Shown here: positions 1-12,282 of the stretch, in pieces
How positions within the stretch are numbered: the stretch's first letter is position 1
How the letters are laid out: every line of letters starts with the position of its first letter
DNA from: Cheilinus undulatus
Taxonomy: Eukaryota; Chordata; Actinopteri; Labriformes; Labridae
Assembly (NCBI RefSeq): GCF_018320785.1
Contig: NC_054875.1
Coordinates: 29,889,157-29,953,156, forward strand
Direction of reading: 5' to 3'
DNA length: 64,000 nt
The notes under the pieces: model-generated
Seen by the model: only the letters and a program-made list of their open reading frames with translations
The model's database searches: none
What the model was told of the DNA's origin: nothing
Position numbers and translations under genes: made by a program

Positions 1-1605
1 GGGTACAAGAACATATTTGATAACCCATTAGCTAAGCTTCTGTTAGCGATTATTTATTAGTTAACATCATAGCAAGCAAGAAAATACAGTAGTGTCGATC
101 AAATACAAGTTTTTCTAGCTGAGGTTAGGCAGTGGCTGAACAGTATTAGCAATTGTTCTATAGTCGCTAATTGCTCACTAATACATGCACCAGTCATTCC
201 AGTTTTTTAAACCATTGTTGCTATACATTTTTGGGATCTGAACCTGATTATTACTTAAAGAGTCAAACTTGTGGTAAGACTACACACAGTAGATACCAAA
301 CTATTTTCTTTCTTGGAAAAAGTAGCGTTCAGCCACTTCTTTGATAATGTTAAACAAGGCCAGCCCTTTTTATCCAGTGATGGAGCACTATATATTTGCA
401 TTTAACTACCTTCTTAGCAAACACAGTTAACAAGTGCTTTGCTTTTTCATCCATATACGTATATAGCACTAAACTATTCCTTATTAATGTCCTACCTAAT
501 GGTAGAATATGCATGGTTGAAATATCTCTTTTAGCTGTTGTCTGACAGTAGCTAATTTTTACTAAATACGTTGTTTAATCTGAAACATGGCCTAACATCT
601 CTTTGGGTTTTTACAATCCTAATTCTGTTTATTTGCCAGTGAATCTGACTATGATGCAATAAAATTAATTGTTCTGACATTTATAGCATTATAATATTAT
701 CTAAGACTTTGAGTTTCCCACCTGCAGCCTGACCTCAGACATAGATGGCCGCCACATGAATCCAGTCAATAGGAATTAATGCAGTTCTTGCATGGTAAAA
801 CATTGCGATGCAAACTCAGGGCTTTTGTTTTAGAGGTGTTGGAGGGCTGTGTTTATGTGAAGTGCTGAAACATAAGACTGTAATGCCTGAGCTTCAAGTA
901 TCCCTCTGCTGTCTTTGTTTATTTACACAAGCATTACAGAGCAGTTGGGGCCAAGTTCCCTGCATGGAGGTAAGGCAGCGCAGGCTTTTATGGCAGAACA
1001 CATCTGCGGTGTGCTGTGGGGCAACCGGGGCCACAACACATGGTCCAAATGGGCCTGTTTGGAACGCTGGATAGCAGTGCTCTTTAACTGGATGATGAGA
1101 ACCAGTCTCTCATGATCATTTCCAATGAGTACCGCTCTAAGGAACTAATGTACCACAGAGCCCCAGAGGTCAGTAGAAGAACAGAGAGAAAAAGATAGGA
1201 TTAGATGGGAAACAGACCATTCTTTTTCAACACACAGATGGAGGAAAAATAGGGGAAAAACAATGAATTGAGTGAAAAGAAAAGGAATGAGAATAAATAA
1301 AACTACAAGAAAAGGGGCAAGCCTACCCTGTGGCACATCTGTTTTAACCAGTGGAAACTTAAAGCCTAGCAAACTGACCTCTAAGCAGGGTGGCCCATTC
1401 ATTTGGAACAATTACCAAACTGCTGTTTTAAATCAGGTGTTTTCCTTCAGCCATTGTTTAAATATCTTGTATGATGGAAACAGCTCTGTTTGCGCCTGGT
1501 CTTCATCATTTTGGCCTAATTGGGGTCTGACTCCAGAAAATAGTTACTATTCTAACAAAATGAAAGAGTGGCACATGTAAGTGTAATTTCTCTCTGTCTT
1601 TTCAG
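1..1605 (+). other. bmp7 intron (left part), no exon seen
   Basis: This is sequence upstream of the first recognisable bmp7 exon. I looked for the preceding bmp7 exon, which encodes the end of the prodomain and the basic cleavage region, and did not find it, so it probably lies left of the window. The DNA is AT-rich with only short chance frames. It ends in a pyrimidine-rich tract and the AG acceptor at 1604-1605. Confidence 0.55.
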
Positions 1606-1682
1606 AAAACAGCAGTACTGATCAGAAGCAGGCGTGTAAGAAGCATGAACTCTACGTCAGTTTCAGAGACTTGGGGTGGCAG
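1606..1682 (+). CDS. bmp7: bmp7 exon (start of mature domain)
   Basis: 77 nt between the AG acceptor at 1604-1605 and the GT donor at 1683. It starts at codon position 2, completing a Glu codon, and encodes [20 protein letters not shown] followed by DLGWQ. It carries the first knot cysteine. Confidence 0.92.
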
Positions 1683-4610
1683 GTACGGGAAGCATTCCTT
1701 TTGCAGACTTCTTGGCCAAACAGAAGCCTTTCTTTGAGACTCCTCATTGACCGCTTTAGCCCAGAAGCCTGATAGATGATACAGTAGAAACAGCACAGCA
1801 CACGTTACACTGGAGCCTGAGGGTTGTAATCACTGAAGAGACCTCACAACACTCATAGAGACATGTCTGAACTTTGACCTCTTATTGTTCAGCTGCTACA
1901 CAAGATGCGCCTTAGGTCATTTTCATTTGTCAAAACATGCTCTGAACAGACTTTCTTATCTGTCCATGCTACAAACAGGCTATCTTCACGGTACAGTGTT
2001 GTAATATGAACAATAAATCCTATAGTGTAATTGAATATATACAGGCGATATATTTAATGAAAAGATACTAGAATGGCAATTTAAGAAAATGATGAAGGAG
2101 AAGAATGATGTGGGGGTATCAGAAATAATGTTAGTTTCCCTCTGAACCATTTATTTATATATCAACCATGGATAGAGAATTCAGTTTTTCACTCTGAAGT
2201 CGGATAGGCCAGGAATACTCAAGTACACATTCACAAACAGCGTCCCATCGCCATGCACTACTGTAGAGATGTCAGAATAAGGGGTTTCACAAGAAAAGTC
2301 ACCAACCACTGCAGCAACCAGACTAAATTTACATACTATGCTCTGTGTGACCAGGTTTTGGTTTGGCAGTGGGTCAGAGATTGAAATAATTATAAAATGA
2401 TCTGTCATGTTGCTGTTAGTCTTATTTATTTGTTTGAGGTCATATAGAGGCATCCATGTAAATTTCAGTTTGTTTTATTACAACCCAAACTCCAAAAAAG
2501 TTGGGGCGCTCTGAAAAATGCAAATAAAACAAAATGCACTGATTGCAAATCTATAAAACCCATATTTATTTATAGTAGAATGTAAACAACATGTCAAATG
2601 TTGAAACTGAGACATTTCACCTTTTAATGAAAAATATGAGCTTGTTTAGAATTAAATGGCAGCAACAGATCTCAAAAAAGTAGGGGTGGGGCAATGCCCC
2701 CCCACCACCTCTGGGAAGTGAGAGGAATGTTGTCTCATTCTTGTCCAATGTAGGACTCTAGCTGCATAATAGTCATAGTCCTGGGTTTGCTTTGCCGGAT
2801 TTTGGTTGTTTTACGGTGCTCCAGTTGAGCTTTTCCATTACATGACGCAACATGGCTCTACTTGGTTTGACTAAGCATGGCAGCCCAGCACAGCACATTT
2901 AGATGTCACCGTGTTTTGAGCCCTCCTCAGTCTCTCTTTACATTATTTTAAAGCAAGAAAGCGTGGCCAAACTTGTGATGGGAAAGCAAATCAGCACAGC
3001 TTGGTTTCGCTTGACGTGGCCAATGGTCATAGTGGAAAAGCCGCACAAATGTTTTCTATTGGTGAAAGGTCTGGAATGCAAGCAGGAAAGTTCAGCACCC
3101 AGGCTCTTCTACTGTGAAGCCATGCTGTTGTGATGGATGCAATATGTGGTTTAGTACTGTCTTGCTGAATTATACAAGGCCTTTTCTTAAAGGATGCTCT
3201 AAAACCTTGCTATATTTTTCAGTATTGATAGTGCCTTTCCAGATGTGTAAGCTGCCCACACCATAGGCACTAATGTTATATCATACCAGCAGAAATGCAG
3301 GCTTTTAACTTGTGTACTGATAAGGAGCTGGATGGTTCCTCTCCTCAGCGAAAATTTCAAATTTTGATTTATCTGACCACAGAACAGTTTTCCATTTTGC
3401 CTCAGTCCTTTTTAAATTTGCTTTGGCCCAAAGAAGGCAGGGCATATTTGGATCTTTTTCACAAATGGCTTCTCCTTTGCATGATACAGCTTTGACATGC
3501 ATTTGTGGGTGGCATGTGTCCAAAGACAAGATTTTTGGAAGTGTTCCTGAGCCCATGCAATGGAAATTGTGCCACAATTTTAGAGCCGCTTTTTCACAGA
3601 TTGGTGAACCTCTGCCCATCTTTACTTCTGAGACTCTGCCTCTCCAAAAATCTCCTTTTATACCCAGTCATGTGATTGACCTGATGCCAATAAACCTAAT
3701 TAGTTGCAAAATTCTCCTCAAGCTGCTTCTTCAGTAGAACAATTTACTTTTCCAGCTTTTTAAGATGTGTTGCTGCCATCAAAATCAAAATGAGCTAATA
3801 TCTTTCATGAAATGGTAAATGTATCACTTTTAACATCTGAGATGATGTTTATGTTCAGTTGTGAATAAAGTACGGGTTCATGAGATGTGCGTATTATTGC
3901 ATTCTGTAATTATTTATATTTTACACAGTATCCTAACTTTTTTTGGAATTTGGGTTGTACTAAATAAACTCCTCACAGAAAGTTTTCATAATCCAACTAT
4001 CAGAGGTTCCCCTGTATTTCTGTGGCATCACTCTGTACCATATTACCAAATCTCCATTATAAATTTATTTCTGTGTCGCTTCTTCTCTCAGGACTGGATC
4101 ATTGCTCCAGAGGGATATGCAGCATACTATTGTGAGGGAGAGTGTGCCTTCCCGCTGAACTCCTACATGAATGCCACAAACCATGCCATTGTGCAGACGC
4201 TTGTGAGTAACCATGAAAGCAGGGAACAAAAACCCCAGCAGTCATGTTAACAGTCTAATCATCTCATCAACTGTCAGGGCAATGAAGCTGTTGTTGGAAC
4301 TTCTGTATTTAGGCTCAGATTGTATCTTAGAGTAAACTGTCATCAGAGATTTGGCACATTCTGCTGCTGTATTTTTCTCTCTGTGTGATCTTTTTCAACC
4401 ATTTGTCAGCATTTCAGCACACTGTGAAGCTTTTTTTTAAATCCCCCTTTCTCTTCACAGGTTCATTTCATTAACCCGGACACGGTTCCTAAGCCTTGCT
4501 GCGCCCCTACACAGCTCCACGCCATCTCCGTGCTCTACTTCGATGACAGCTCCAACGTCATCCTCAAAAAATACCGCAACATGGTGGTCAGAGCCTGTGG
4601 CTGCCACTAG
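1606..4610 (+). CDS. bmp7: Bone morphogenetic protein 7, C-terminal mature ligand (partial gene, three exons)
   Basis: Exons 1606-1682, 4092-4202 and 4461-4610 join in frame and encode the end of a secreted TGF-beta superfamily ligand. Seen: a cystine-knot domain with all seven cysteines, one after QKQA, two in YYCEGECAF, then CC and CGC at the end. The landmarks [26 protein letters not shown] and the terminal VVRACGCH are also present, with a conserved N-glycosylation site in YMNATNHA. The BMP5/6/7 subgroup is clear. [15 protein letters not shown] favours BMP7 over BMP5/6, which read HLM at that place. All junctions are GT-AG; the first exon begins in phase 1 (G|AA). The protein binds type I and II BMP receptors as a dimer and signals through SMAD1/5/8. 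The prodomain and start codon are outside the window. Which fish paralogue (a or b) this is cannot be decided here. Confidence 0.93.
2481..3957 (-). mobile_element. Tc1/mariner-type DNA transposon with about 210-bp inverted repeats, degenerate transposase
   Basis: The element starts CAACCCAAACTCC and ends GGAATTTGGGTTG, and is bounded by TA dinucleotides at 2479-2480 and 3958-3959. The inverted repeats run roughly 2481-2685 and 3746-3957 and still match well over their length. The inner - strand keeps transposase fragments, including [16 protein letters not shown] near 3350, which resembles the WSDESKF catalytic block of Tc1-like DDE transposases. The frame is broken by stops and shifts, so the element is not autonomous. 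It occupies most of a bmp7 intron and ends 134 bp before the exon at 4092. Confidence 0.85.
4092..4202 (+). CDS. bmp7: bmp7 exon (cystine-knot core)
   Basis: 111 nt (37 codons) in phase 0. The acceptor is ...ctctcag and the donor gtgagt is at 4203. It encodes [20 protein letters not shown] followed by [17 protein letters not shown]. Confidence 0.95.
4461..4610 (+). CDS. bmp7: bmp7 terminal coding exon
   Basis: The acceptor ...cttcacag is at 4459-4460. The exon has 49 codons and then a TAG stop at 4608-4610. It encodes [20 protein letters not shown] and ends in MVVRACGCH, the invariant BMP C-terminus with the last four knot cysteines. Confidence 0.95.
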   Translation, partial: VHFINPDTVPKPCCAPTQLHAISVLYFDDSSNVILKKYRNMVVRACGCH

Positions 4611-5760
4611 ACTGTCAGCATCTTCACACACAGATATGCAAACACACATGAGTAGAGAGGGCTTCTACTCGCCATCAGGCTCCGTTTGACACATTGAGAT
4701 GGATTGCTCTTGCACGTGTATTTAATGTACAGTCGGAGAGTTCAAGTGTGGAGCAAACTCTCAGTTCATTGTCAAGGATATCCTAAAGTAAACACAAAGT
4801 TGAGGAACTCATAACAAGTGCACAAATGTGCACAAGGAAAAGCGCACACATGCTAAAGTTTGTACAGCGAGCATCAGGGCCTTTGTAAGGAGCAAATGAT
4901 GAGGAAGAGTGACTAGATTTTACTGGGAAATTTATAGAATCACAGATTGAATACCAAAATGTGTAAGTGAAGCCTCAGAAATACAGGCATGATGCAGCAT
5001 TTTCCTTTTCAATAGCTGACTCCAAACATACAGATTGGAGAAAGCAGACCAGCAAGCTTATACTTGTCTTATTTGTGAATGCATCAACAGTAAAAGCAGT
5101 AAAAGTGAGGCAGCCTAGGAGGACTTTGGAAGACGTGTAGTTTCACCTCAAGGTTTGTGTAAAGCAATTTCGGAAAAAAAGTTGGTGTTTTAACACAAAA
5201 GCTACATTTCTAGCTTGCTCTGAATTTCAATCCACCAGTCCATCTTCCCTTGATGCCAGAACTTGAAAAACAGCACGGTCTGTTTCTTCAAATTGCATCA
5301 GAATGAGGTCAGTATCTGATCCTGGGCTGGACAGATCAACTAGAGCAGGAAGATAAATTTTCCATAATAAGGATGTCAGAGTTTTTGACTGTTGAGAGAG
5401 ATGTAGCTTTCCCAGGTGAGCCTGGTTCCAACAACAGACACAGCATCCGAGAGCAGATTTTTATGATACAAATCCTTCAAAATAAAAGCACATCATAGAC
5501 TTTTTCAAAAAAAAATTTTCTCGGCACACATCTGTGATCCACTTTTGGGTCCCAACCAACCAGTGAGAACCAAGGTTTTAGAATACCACGTCTGACACCT
5601 GCCCAGCACCTGAAAATGTGCAGAACAAGTGTTTCACATCAAGCTGAAACTTCTCATAGAAGCTTTTTCCCCCTTGCAGTGGCCCTGATGCGTGGGTACA
5701 TTTGTGCTTTCTACTGTGTATACAAGACAATAAAATCAGTGATTGTACTGTATATTCATT
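4611..5760 (+). other. bmp7: bmp7 3' UTR (inferred)
   Basis: Non-coding sequence after the bmp7 stop. AATAAA hexamers occur at 5481-5486 and 5729-5734, either of which could end the transcript. The exact cleavage point is not visible from sequence. Open frames on the opposite strand up to about 6.1 kb show no recognisable domain. Confidence 0.5.
5729..5734 (+). promoter_or_regulatory. Candidate bmp7 polyadenylation signal
   Basis: AATAAA about 1.1 kb after the bmp7 stop codon. A second AATAAA lies at 5481-5486. Usage is inferred only. Confidence 0.35.
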
Positions 5761-8580
5761 CACAGTCAACAAGCTTTTGTTTATTTCCTTAAGTGTTATT
5801 GTAGTTAATTCTGTAGATTTCGTTTTATATATAACAGAGAGACCCAGGTGGATGTTCTGATTTTTTAAATATGTAAAATACTGTGTATATAATTTTTCAA
5901 ACAAGTAAGAAGTGTATTTATTTCCTGGACTGTTAGTTGGGTTTGCCTTTTTTCGTTCACACACAAAGTTGACAGGAAGCTGATTTGACTCGACCGCTGA
6001 GGTTAAAGTCGATGCGCCCCGCTGCCTCACGTGTGCACTGATGGTGGGAGGCAATTTATGACAACCTGGACCCGTGGATGTCTCCACATTTCATCAGTCG
6101 AAACTGTTACATATTCCTGTAGCTCATTTTCACAGCAACAATCAGCTGAAGTGTCAGAGAGGGAAATTCTTGTCCTACGAGCATGACATTTTCAGGTTCA
6201 TATTCCGCTGCTGTAATACAATCTGTCATATTTAAAAGGTCTATTTATTGGGAGCTGGCTCAGATGTTCTGCTGTGTGCTCCGATGTCTCAACCATGTTT
6301 GACTGCTGAACTGGTACAACAATAAACTGGGAGAAAAGCAACAAAAGCACCTCGAGGTGTGTGTTGAATCTGGATGAATGATGGGATTAAATCTGAGGTT
6401 GAAGGAGGACACATGCTGCACTTTTTGACACGCGCCTGCACAAATATTAGCTCGGATTGTAGCTTCATCCTCCACCTGCTGACCTAAGATCAGTCTGAGA
6501 GGTGTTTCCGTGTTCTAAAGCAAAGTGAAAAGTTTCCGTTTTCTCAGGCTTATGATGCAAGTTTGTGCCCGTGTGTGTATGTGGTCTACGCCTGAGAGGT
6601 GGATGTGGGTTTTTTTTTCTGACAGAGGGTGGGTGGATGTTTTCACATGCAATTTAAAGTGAGGCACATTGAGTTCACGTGTGATGAAGTTTTTTCTATA
6701 AATAAAAAGCCTTGCTTGGGATTGACTTTGACGTTTTACAGTAAGAACAGCAGAGTGCACATAAAATGAAGGGGATTGTGGGAAAACGCTGCTTCTTAAG
6801 TGGGTGGTTCTCTTTTCCTGTCAACTAAGAAGCTGTTCACTGTTTTCATTATTTTTCCTGTGACATGTGAGAATATAGAAGTGGCATAGTGCAACTGGAT
6901 ATAACACTTTCATACAGTCTATTATCAATGGAAGTCTTTAAGAGACAAGGTCTTTAATTTCAATGGTAACATCTTCGTTAGGGTTATCATTTTATTTAGA
7001 TTGTACTTGTATAAAGATTATTCTAACATTTCTAAACTTACAATCAAATACAGCCACTGCAAATCAAATGTATACTACCTATCACTGTTTTTAGTACTTT
7101 TGTACAGCTGCCTAAGAGGTCCCAAGAAGGCCGGCAAAAACCTAAATATAAGCAAAGCAAAAAAGATAAATATTTGAACTATAACTCTCCTCGAAACTTA
7201 CAATAAATTTCCTAAACCTATTTTTTCTTTAATAAATGTAGTTTCATAATTAAAAAAAACACTCTTTTACAATGGTACAAGCCAAGTATTGTGTATGTAA
7301 ATGCTTAAAGAACTGCATTGAGGGGTTTTTACACACGACCTAATCTATGTGTTTTAAAAAAGTACTGTTAGACAAACAAGCAGGGGATGTCTGTTTTGGC
7401 CTGTCTTTTTCTAAATATGTAAACATTTCAATACAAAATTAAAAATGTAGCTGCTTTTGAAGACTGTTGGACATATTTGAGGTAATGTAAAAAATTAACT
7501 AAAATATATATAACATAGAATTAGCTATCTTAAAACTAATATAGACATTCCAATGCAAAACTTCTACACATTATAGCTCTAACTTTTTGAGACAGGTTTT
7601 GTGCCACACCAGTTTCCAGTATCAGCAAACAAATGCATTTGAGAAATTCTCACAGAAACCAGAAGCTTCAGTATGCAACCGACGTTTGACCAATCAGCTC
7701 TTCTCTTTCCTAAGACCCCCAGAATAATAAATAAATGTGTGTGTTTGTGTGTTATAGGGGAGACATTTTGGATCCTCTCCCTTCATTATGTATAGCTCAT
7801 ACTGTACATCTTGAAGGATTCCCTGCTTGCACTTGCAGATAGGAACTATTGCTTTTAATAGGCAGTAAGACTGGTTTACACTGCCCTCTCCTGGAGAAAT
7901 CCGCCAACTACAACGTCTCCCCGCACACTTCGTTATATCATCCTCAGAGCTGTTTTTATAGGCTTAGATCAGATTTATTGATCTGAACTTTGGATTTCTC
8001 GCCCTTTCCCTCAGTTTCTTGATCTGACCTGAAGAGAAAAACATATTCAGTCAGCATCATAACCATAGTGAGGAGGAGTCTATGAGCAAAAAGGCCCTTC
8101 ACACCCACATACTTTCGTTTTCACACGTACGTTTCGTTATGATTCCCACCAGCGTGGTTATACCTCTGTGTTAGTGTAGGTGTGTTTGTGTTAGAGCAAG
8201 CCTCTATCATGCTTCCCACGTGCGGATCTCTGTAGCAGCTAATTAAAGGGGAATTCCCCAATTAAGAATCTGTTCCTTAATTTCAGTAACGTTTATACAG
8301 GCAAAGTTACCTGCTTATTCGACCTACTTATGTCATTGCTATTGTTTTCATTTTCTCTACCAGTTAAATGAAAGTTAAGGAGTTGAGTTTGTGGTCTGTG
8401 TTATAGAATTTTTCAGGGTGAAACCACATATTATTATTATTAAAAGGGTATCTAATGTGACATTTGCAATTACGCCTACTTTACGTCAAAAGTGTATCTG
8501 ACTTGTTTTCCAGATATGTTCCCTGGTGTCACCTTCCTTCATGCCTTACTGGGAAATGATTAAACTAAACTTTCGCTGCA
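5761..8580. other. Intergenic region between bmp7 and irf10
   Basis: No coding exon is recognised. The DNA is AT-rich with small GT-rich patches near 7736-7752. Several open frames on the - strand (for example 6260-6475 and 6515-6760) lack any domain or splice support. Confidence 0.5.
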
Positions 8581-8595
8581 TCTCAGAGAGAGGAG

Positions 8596-8638
8596 GAAAC
8601 CGAAAGCATGAGAGAAGCTTACAACTTTCGCTTTCGCT
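8596..8638 (+). promoter_or_regulatory. Pair of interferon-response-element / IRF-site-like motifs upstream of irf10
   Basis: GAAACCGAAA lies at 8596-8605. CTTTCGCTTTCGCT lies at 8625-8638, which on the - strand reads AGCGAAAGCGAAAG. Both fit the GAAANNGAAA core bound by IRFs and ISGF3. They lie about 20 bp apart in opposite orientations, about 280-320 bp upstream of the irf10 start codon. This placement suggests an interferon-inducible or IRF-autoregulated promoter. No obvious TATA box follows, so the transcription start is unknown. Confidence 0.6.
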
Positions 8639-8916
8639 ACGAAGAGCGCACTTTATTTTAGGGAGAACTTCTGCATTTGAGTGTAGGTCTGTCTATCTCC
8701 GTCTTCTAGGATTTGAACGAGAATTTTAGGTATAAATATATGGATTTGGTTATTATTAGGATTTAAAGCACTTCAAACGCTAGATTAAAATGAAATATTG
8801 GTATTTTAAGTGAAGTGGACGACGTGATTAATGCATTCGTGCCCTCTGTGCACATGTGTCTCCTGACGTTTGACGGAGAAGTTGTATTCCTGTTTGACAA
8901 ACTTGTGTGTTGAGAG

Positions 8917-9087
8917 ATGGAACCAGGAGCTAAGATGCACATGAAAGAATGGCTGATAGCCCAGATAGAGAGTGGCAAATATGAAGGACTGTGCTGGGAG
9001 GATGAAGACAGAACAATGTTCAGGATTCCGTGGAAGCACGCAGCCAAGAAAGACTACAAACAGACCACGGATGCAGCTCTCTTTAAG
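8917..9087 (+). CDS. irf10: irf10 coding exon 1 (start, N-terminal half of DNA-binding domain)
   Basis: 57 codons from MEPGAKMHMKEWLIAQ to DAALFK. The start is chosen because the IRF domain begins about 10 residues later, as usual in the family. The exon end after ALFK matches the conserved IRF exon boundary. The donor gtctgc is weak for a 5' splice site. Confidence 0.88.
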
Positions 9088-12000
9088 GTCTGCACTTTTC
9101 ATTCTTTGCCTTTTTTAGTCATCTACAGCTTCTTATAATGCACAATGGGATTTAACGGAATGTTTTCAAGTTTAAGTGGGAAAGAAATCCATGCATCAAA
9201 ATGTGAAGTCAGCTGGTTTTATCCAACATTGTTATCATTAACTTTTATTAAGCTATTTTTATGTAGCCTGATAAGATAACTAGATATACTGATACACTTA
9301 CTTATTTTCTAAACTCAATTTTCTTTTAAAATAACGTATGTAATTTTATATAATTTATACAATTTAATCTAGCAGGCCTATATAAAATACAAAAGGGATA
9401 AAACGTCACTTAAATTTCCTTTTACTCAATATCACGTGACCAATGTGTCTGCTTTAAGAAGACATGGTCAGTGTAATTTACAGCTAACAAATCTTTTTGT
9501 TTGAAATGAATAATACAAACTCAAGAAACAAGCAATTTCCTAATGACTGTTTGATGATAGGAAAACCAAACATGGAAAAGCACACCCTTGGCCTTTTGAG
9601 GCTGTTCAGATTAAACTGGGACTCAAAAGATTACGGTGGCTTGGAAGTGCAAAATTCACATACAAAATTTTTACATACTAAAACAAATTTACCTTAGCTA
9701 ATGACTTTCAGAAATGTCAAAACAAATTTATATTCTACAAAAGTCTATGTCTAGTATAAAATTACAAAGTCGGAAACACCACAAAACCAGTTAACACAGT
9801 CACAGTTCTCGAAACAGAATAAAAGAAAACAAACCAAATAAAAGCTTGTTGTTTGTTCTCCATTACTGAGTCCCAATTTAGTATGGACTGCCCAGGCAAA
9901 GGGCTTTTTTATTCCCCATGTTTTGTTTTTGGATTTATCAACAGTAATTGGGACACAGCTTGTTTCTTGATTTTGGGTTTCTCATTTCAAAAAAAAAAAA
10001 AAAAAAAAAAAATCAGTTGGCCATAAAATACACTGACCAGACATCTGTCTATCCCTTTAATTTTACTTTTTTTCATTGGTAATAGGCAATTTCAGTTGTT
10101 TTTTTTAGGATTGCTACCTATTCAGGTCATTGTTCCAAAATGATTAAGCTTGTTTAATGACTTATCCCCTCTAAATATTGTGAAAAATACTGAAATTAAC
10201 TTTTTTTTCAGCTAAATCATTAATGATAATTTACCTCTATGTGTTGCAATCATTTGTCGCCAGAGTGTTGTTTACTGTGCCCAGAGTGAAACCGTTCAGT
10301 TTTTCTCTCTGGAAGATTCAAATCAGTCTCTGTCTTTTTGTTAAGAGTGTTGTGCCAGAGTTGACTGTCTTAGTGTGTCTCTTCACAGTCCTCAGACAGC
10401 AGACAGCCTTGAGTTAATGGATAAAACTAAATGGGCTCAAAAGACTATTCACATTCTGTGTTGGCCATTTTCCGCTTGTTTGATTTATTGAGGAGTTTTT
10501 AGTCTTTATTAAAAATTTCTAATTCCAACAAATAAATTAATCTCACCTTCATGTAATGGTGCTTAAAGTAAGTATCAAATTTTCCTGACATCACAGTCAA
10601 AAACTTGACAGTGAGCTAATGATTGATCTAAATAATGCTAATAAGGACTTTTAGTTCAACCAACAATGGATTAGAAAATATATGAAACAATGCTAATCTA
10701 AAGATATGTAACTCAACCACTCTGCTTTTAATGTGTACTGGCAACATCCGCCAAAACCATAAACTAATAAAAATCTTTAACCCTTTATGGGGCAAGGCCC
10801 CATATATGGTCACTTTGGTTGACTTCCTTCGTGGCCTCCACAGGAAAATCAGCATTATTATCCCAAGATTACTCCTGTTATTATTGGCAGGACTGCCCAC
10901 AGGCTGGGCCCCTGAAAACTCCAGGGAAAGGCCCCTCCCCAGTCGTGATTTATTGATGATGTCATTTCATGTGTGCTGGATCAGTAACATTGGTGCTAGC
11001 ATCCTAGCTAACAGTTATTTCACTTTGCAGCTGGATTCTTTTATCATTCATGACACTTTTTCCTCGCTGTCCACTGTTTCTTCCTATTTTGCTACATTTG
11101 ACCCATTGTTGCTTCTTTTAATTATTTTTAGCCACTTTTAGCCCATCTTTGCCTCTTTTAACCTTTGTTTCCGACCTTTCACCAGTATGCCTCCTTTAAC
11201 CACTTTTAACCATTTTTAACAATGTTTGCCACTTTACCCCATTTTTGACAATATTGACTTACTTTTTCCTCTTTTCCACCCCTTTTCACCACTTAAGCTG
11301 TCATTTTTTGCCACTTTTTGTCCACTCTTAACCCGTATTTGCCAGTTTTTATCCATTTTTGACACCTTTAATCCATTTTTGCCAGTTCTGCCCTTTTTTC
11401 TGACCCTTTTTGCCATTTTGTAACCCATTTTTGCTTCTTTCACTGCGTTTTTGTTCCCCAAATTTACAGTTGACCATGATTTTGCTGACCTCCACATTTG
11501 GCTGGGCACCAGAAAGCTCCCCCCTTTATCCCACCTTGGGGGCGGCCTTGGTTACTGGAATAACATTGGTATCAGAAGATATACAGTACTTAACAGATTT
11601 ATTAGACCACCACCTAAAGTAAGGTTTATGCCACAGCTGCCCTAAATTAACAGGATTGGTAAAAATTGGTAAAACCAAAATCATTTTTTATGTTTCTGTA
11701 GTGGTTAATACACCAATATGTAGAAGCTCTTTAACCCAAATGATACTTTAATTGCTAAAATATAATTAATTTTGTTATCCATGAATTTTCAAATGTACTG
11801 ATTTACAAAAAAAACTGAAAAAATAGTAAAGCACATTATTATTTCTTGATTAATATGTCATATTATAGTTATTTACTTGCATTCCTGAAGAGAAAAATGA
11901 GTTTTAGTGGTTGAAAGTTATGCTTGATTAACTTCTGACTTCTCAGAGCAGCCCAGTGAGCCGGCTCAAATTTGGGTGAATTCAGTTTGAAATCCCTCAT

Positions 12001-12248
12001 TCCTGTTCAAAATGGTAAAACGTGAAGGGCTCACTGAAAATGAAAGAGTCTGCATTAAAGCACTTCATGATGCGGGATGCTCTCTGAGACAGGTGGTCTA
12101 ATAAATTTGTTAAGCACTGTAAGTATAGAAGATTAATTATCAGCAGATTGTAAAACTAGTGCCAACATTTACAACTGACATATTGGCTGTATGTGCAAAT
12201 AAGTTTGTGGTGTTTTAGGCAGGACCAACAGGCCTACATCAGCTGAAG

Positions 12249-12282
<34 letters not shown>

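Noticed and set aside
3861..4250. 129-residue + strand frame covering the bmp7 exon at 4092
   Set aside because: Its first part reads through the transposon end and intron. Only 4092-4202 is the conserved exon, with clean splice sites.
5578..6087. 169-residue open frame on the - strand downstream of bmp7
   Set aside because: No recognisable domain, AT-rich biased composition, and no splice or promoter context. It probably overlaps the bmp7 3' UTR and flank.
8763..9102. Two - strand frames opposite irf10 exon 1
   Set aside because: Antisense shadows of the IRF DNA-binding exon.
11234..11509. Lysine-rich 91-residue - strand frame
   Set aside because: Product of the pyrimidine-rich tandem repeat read on the purine strand.
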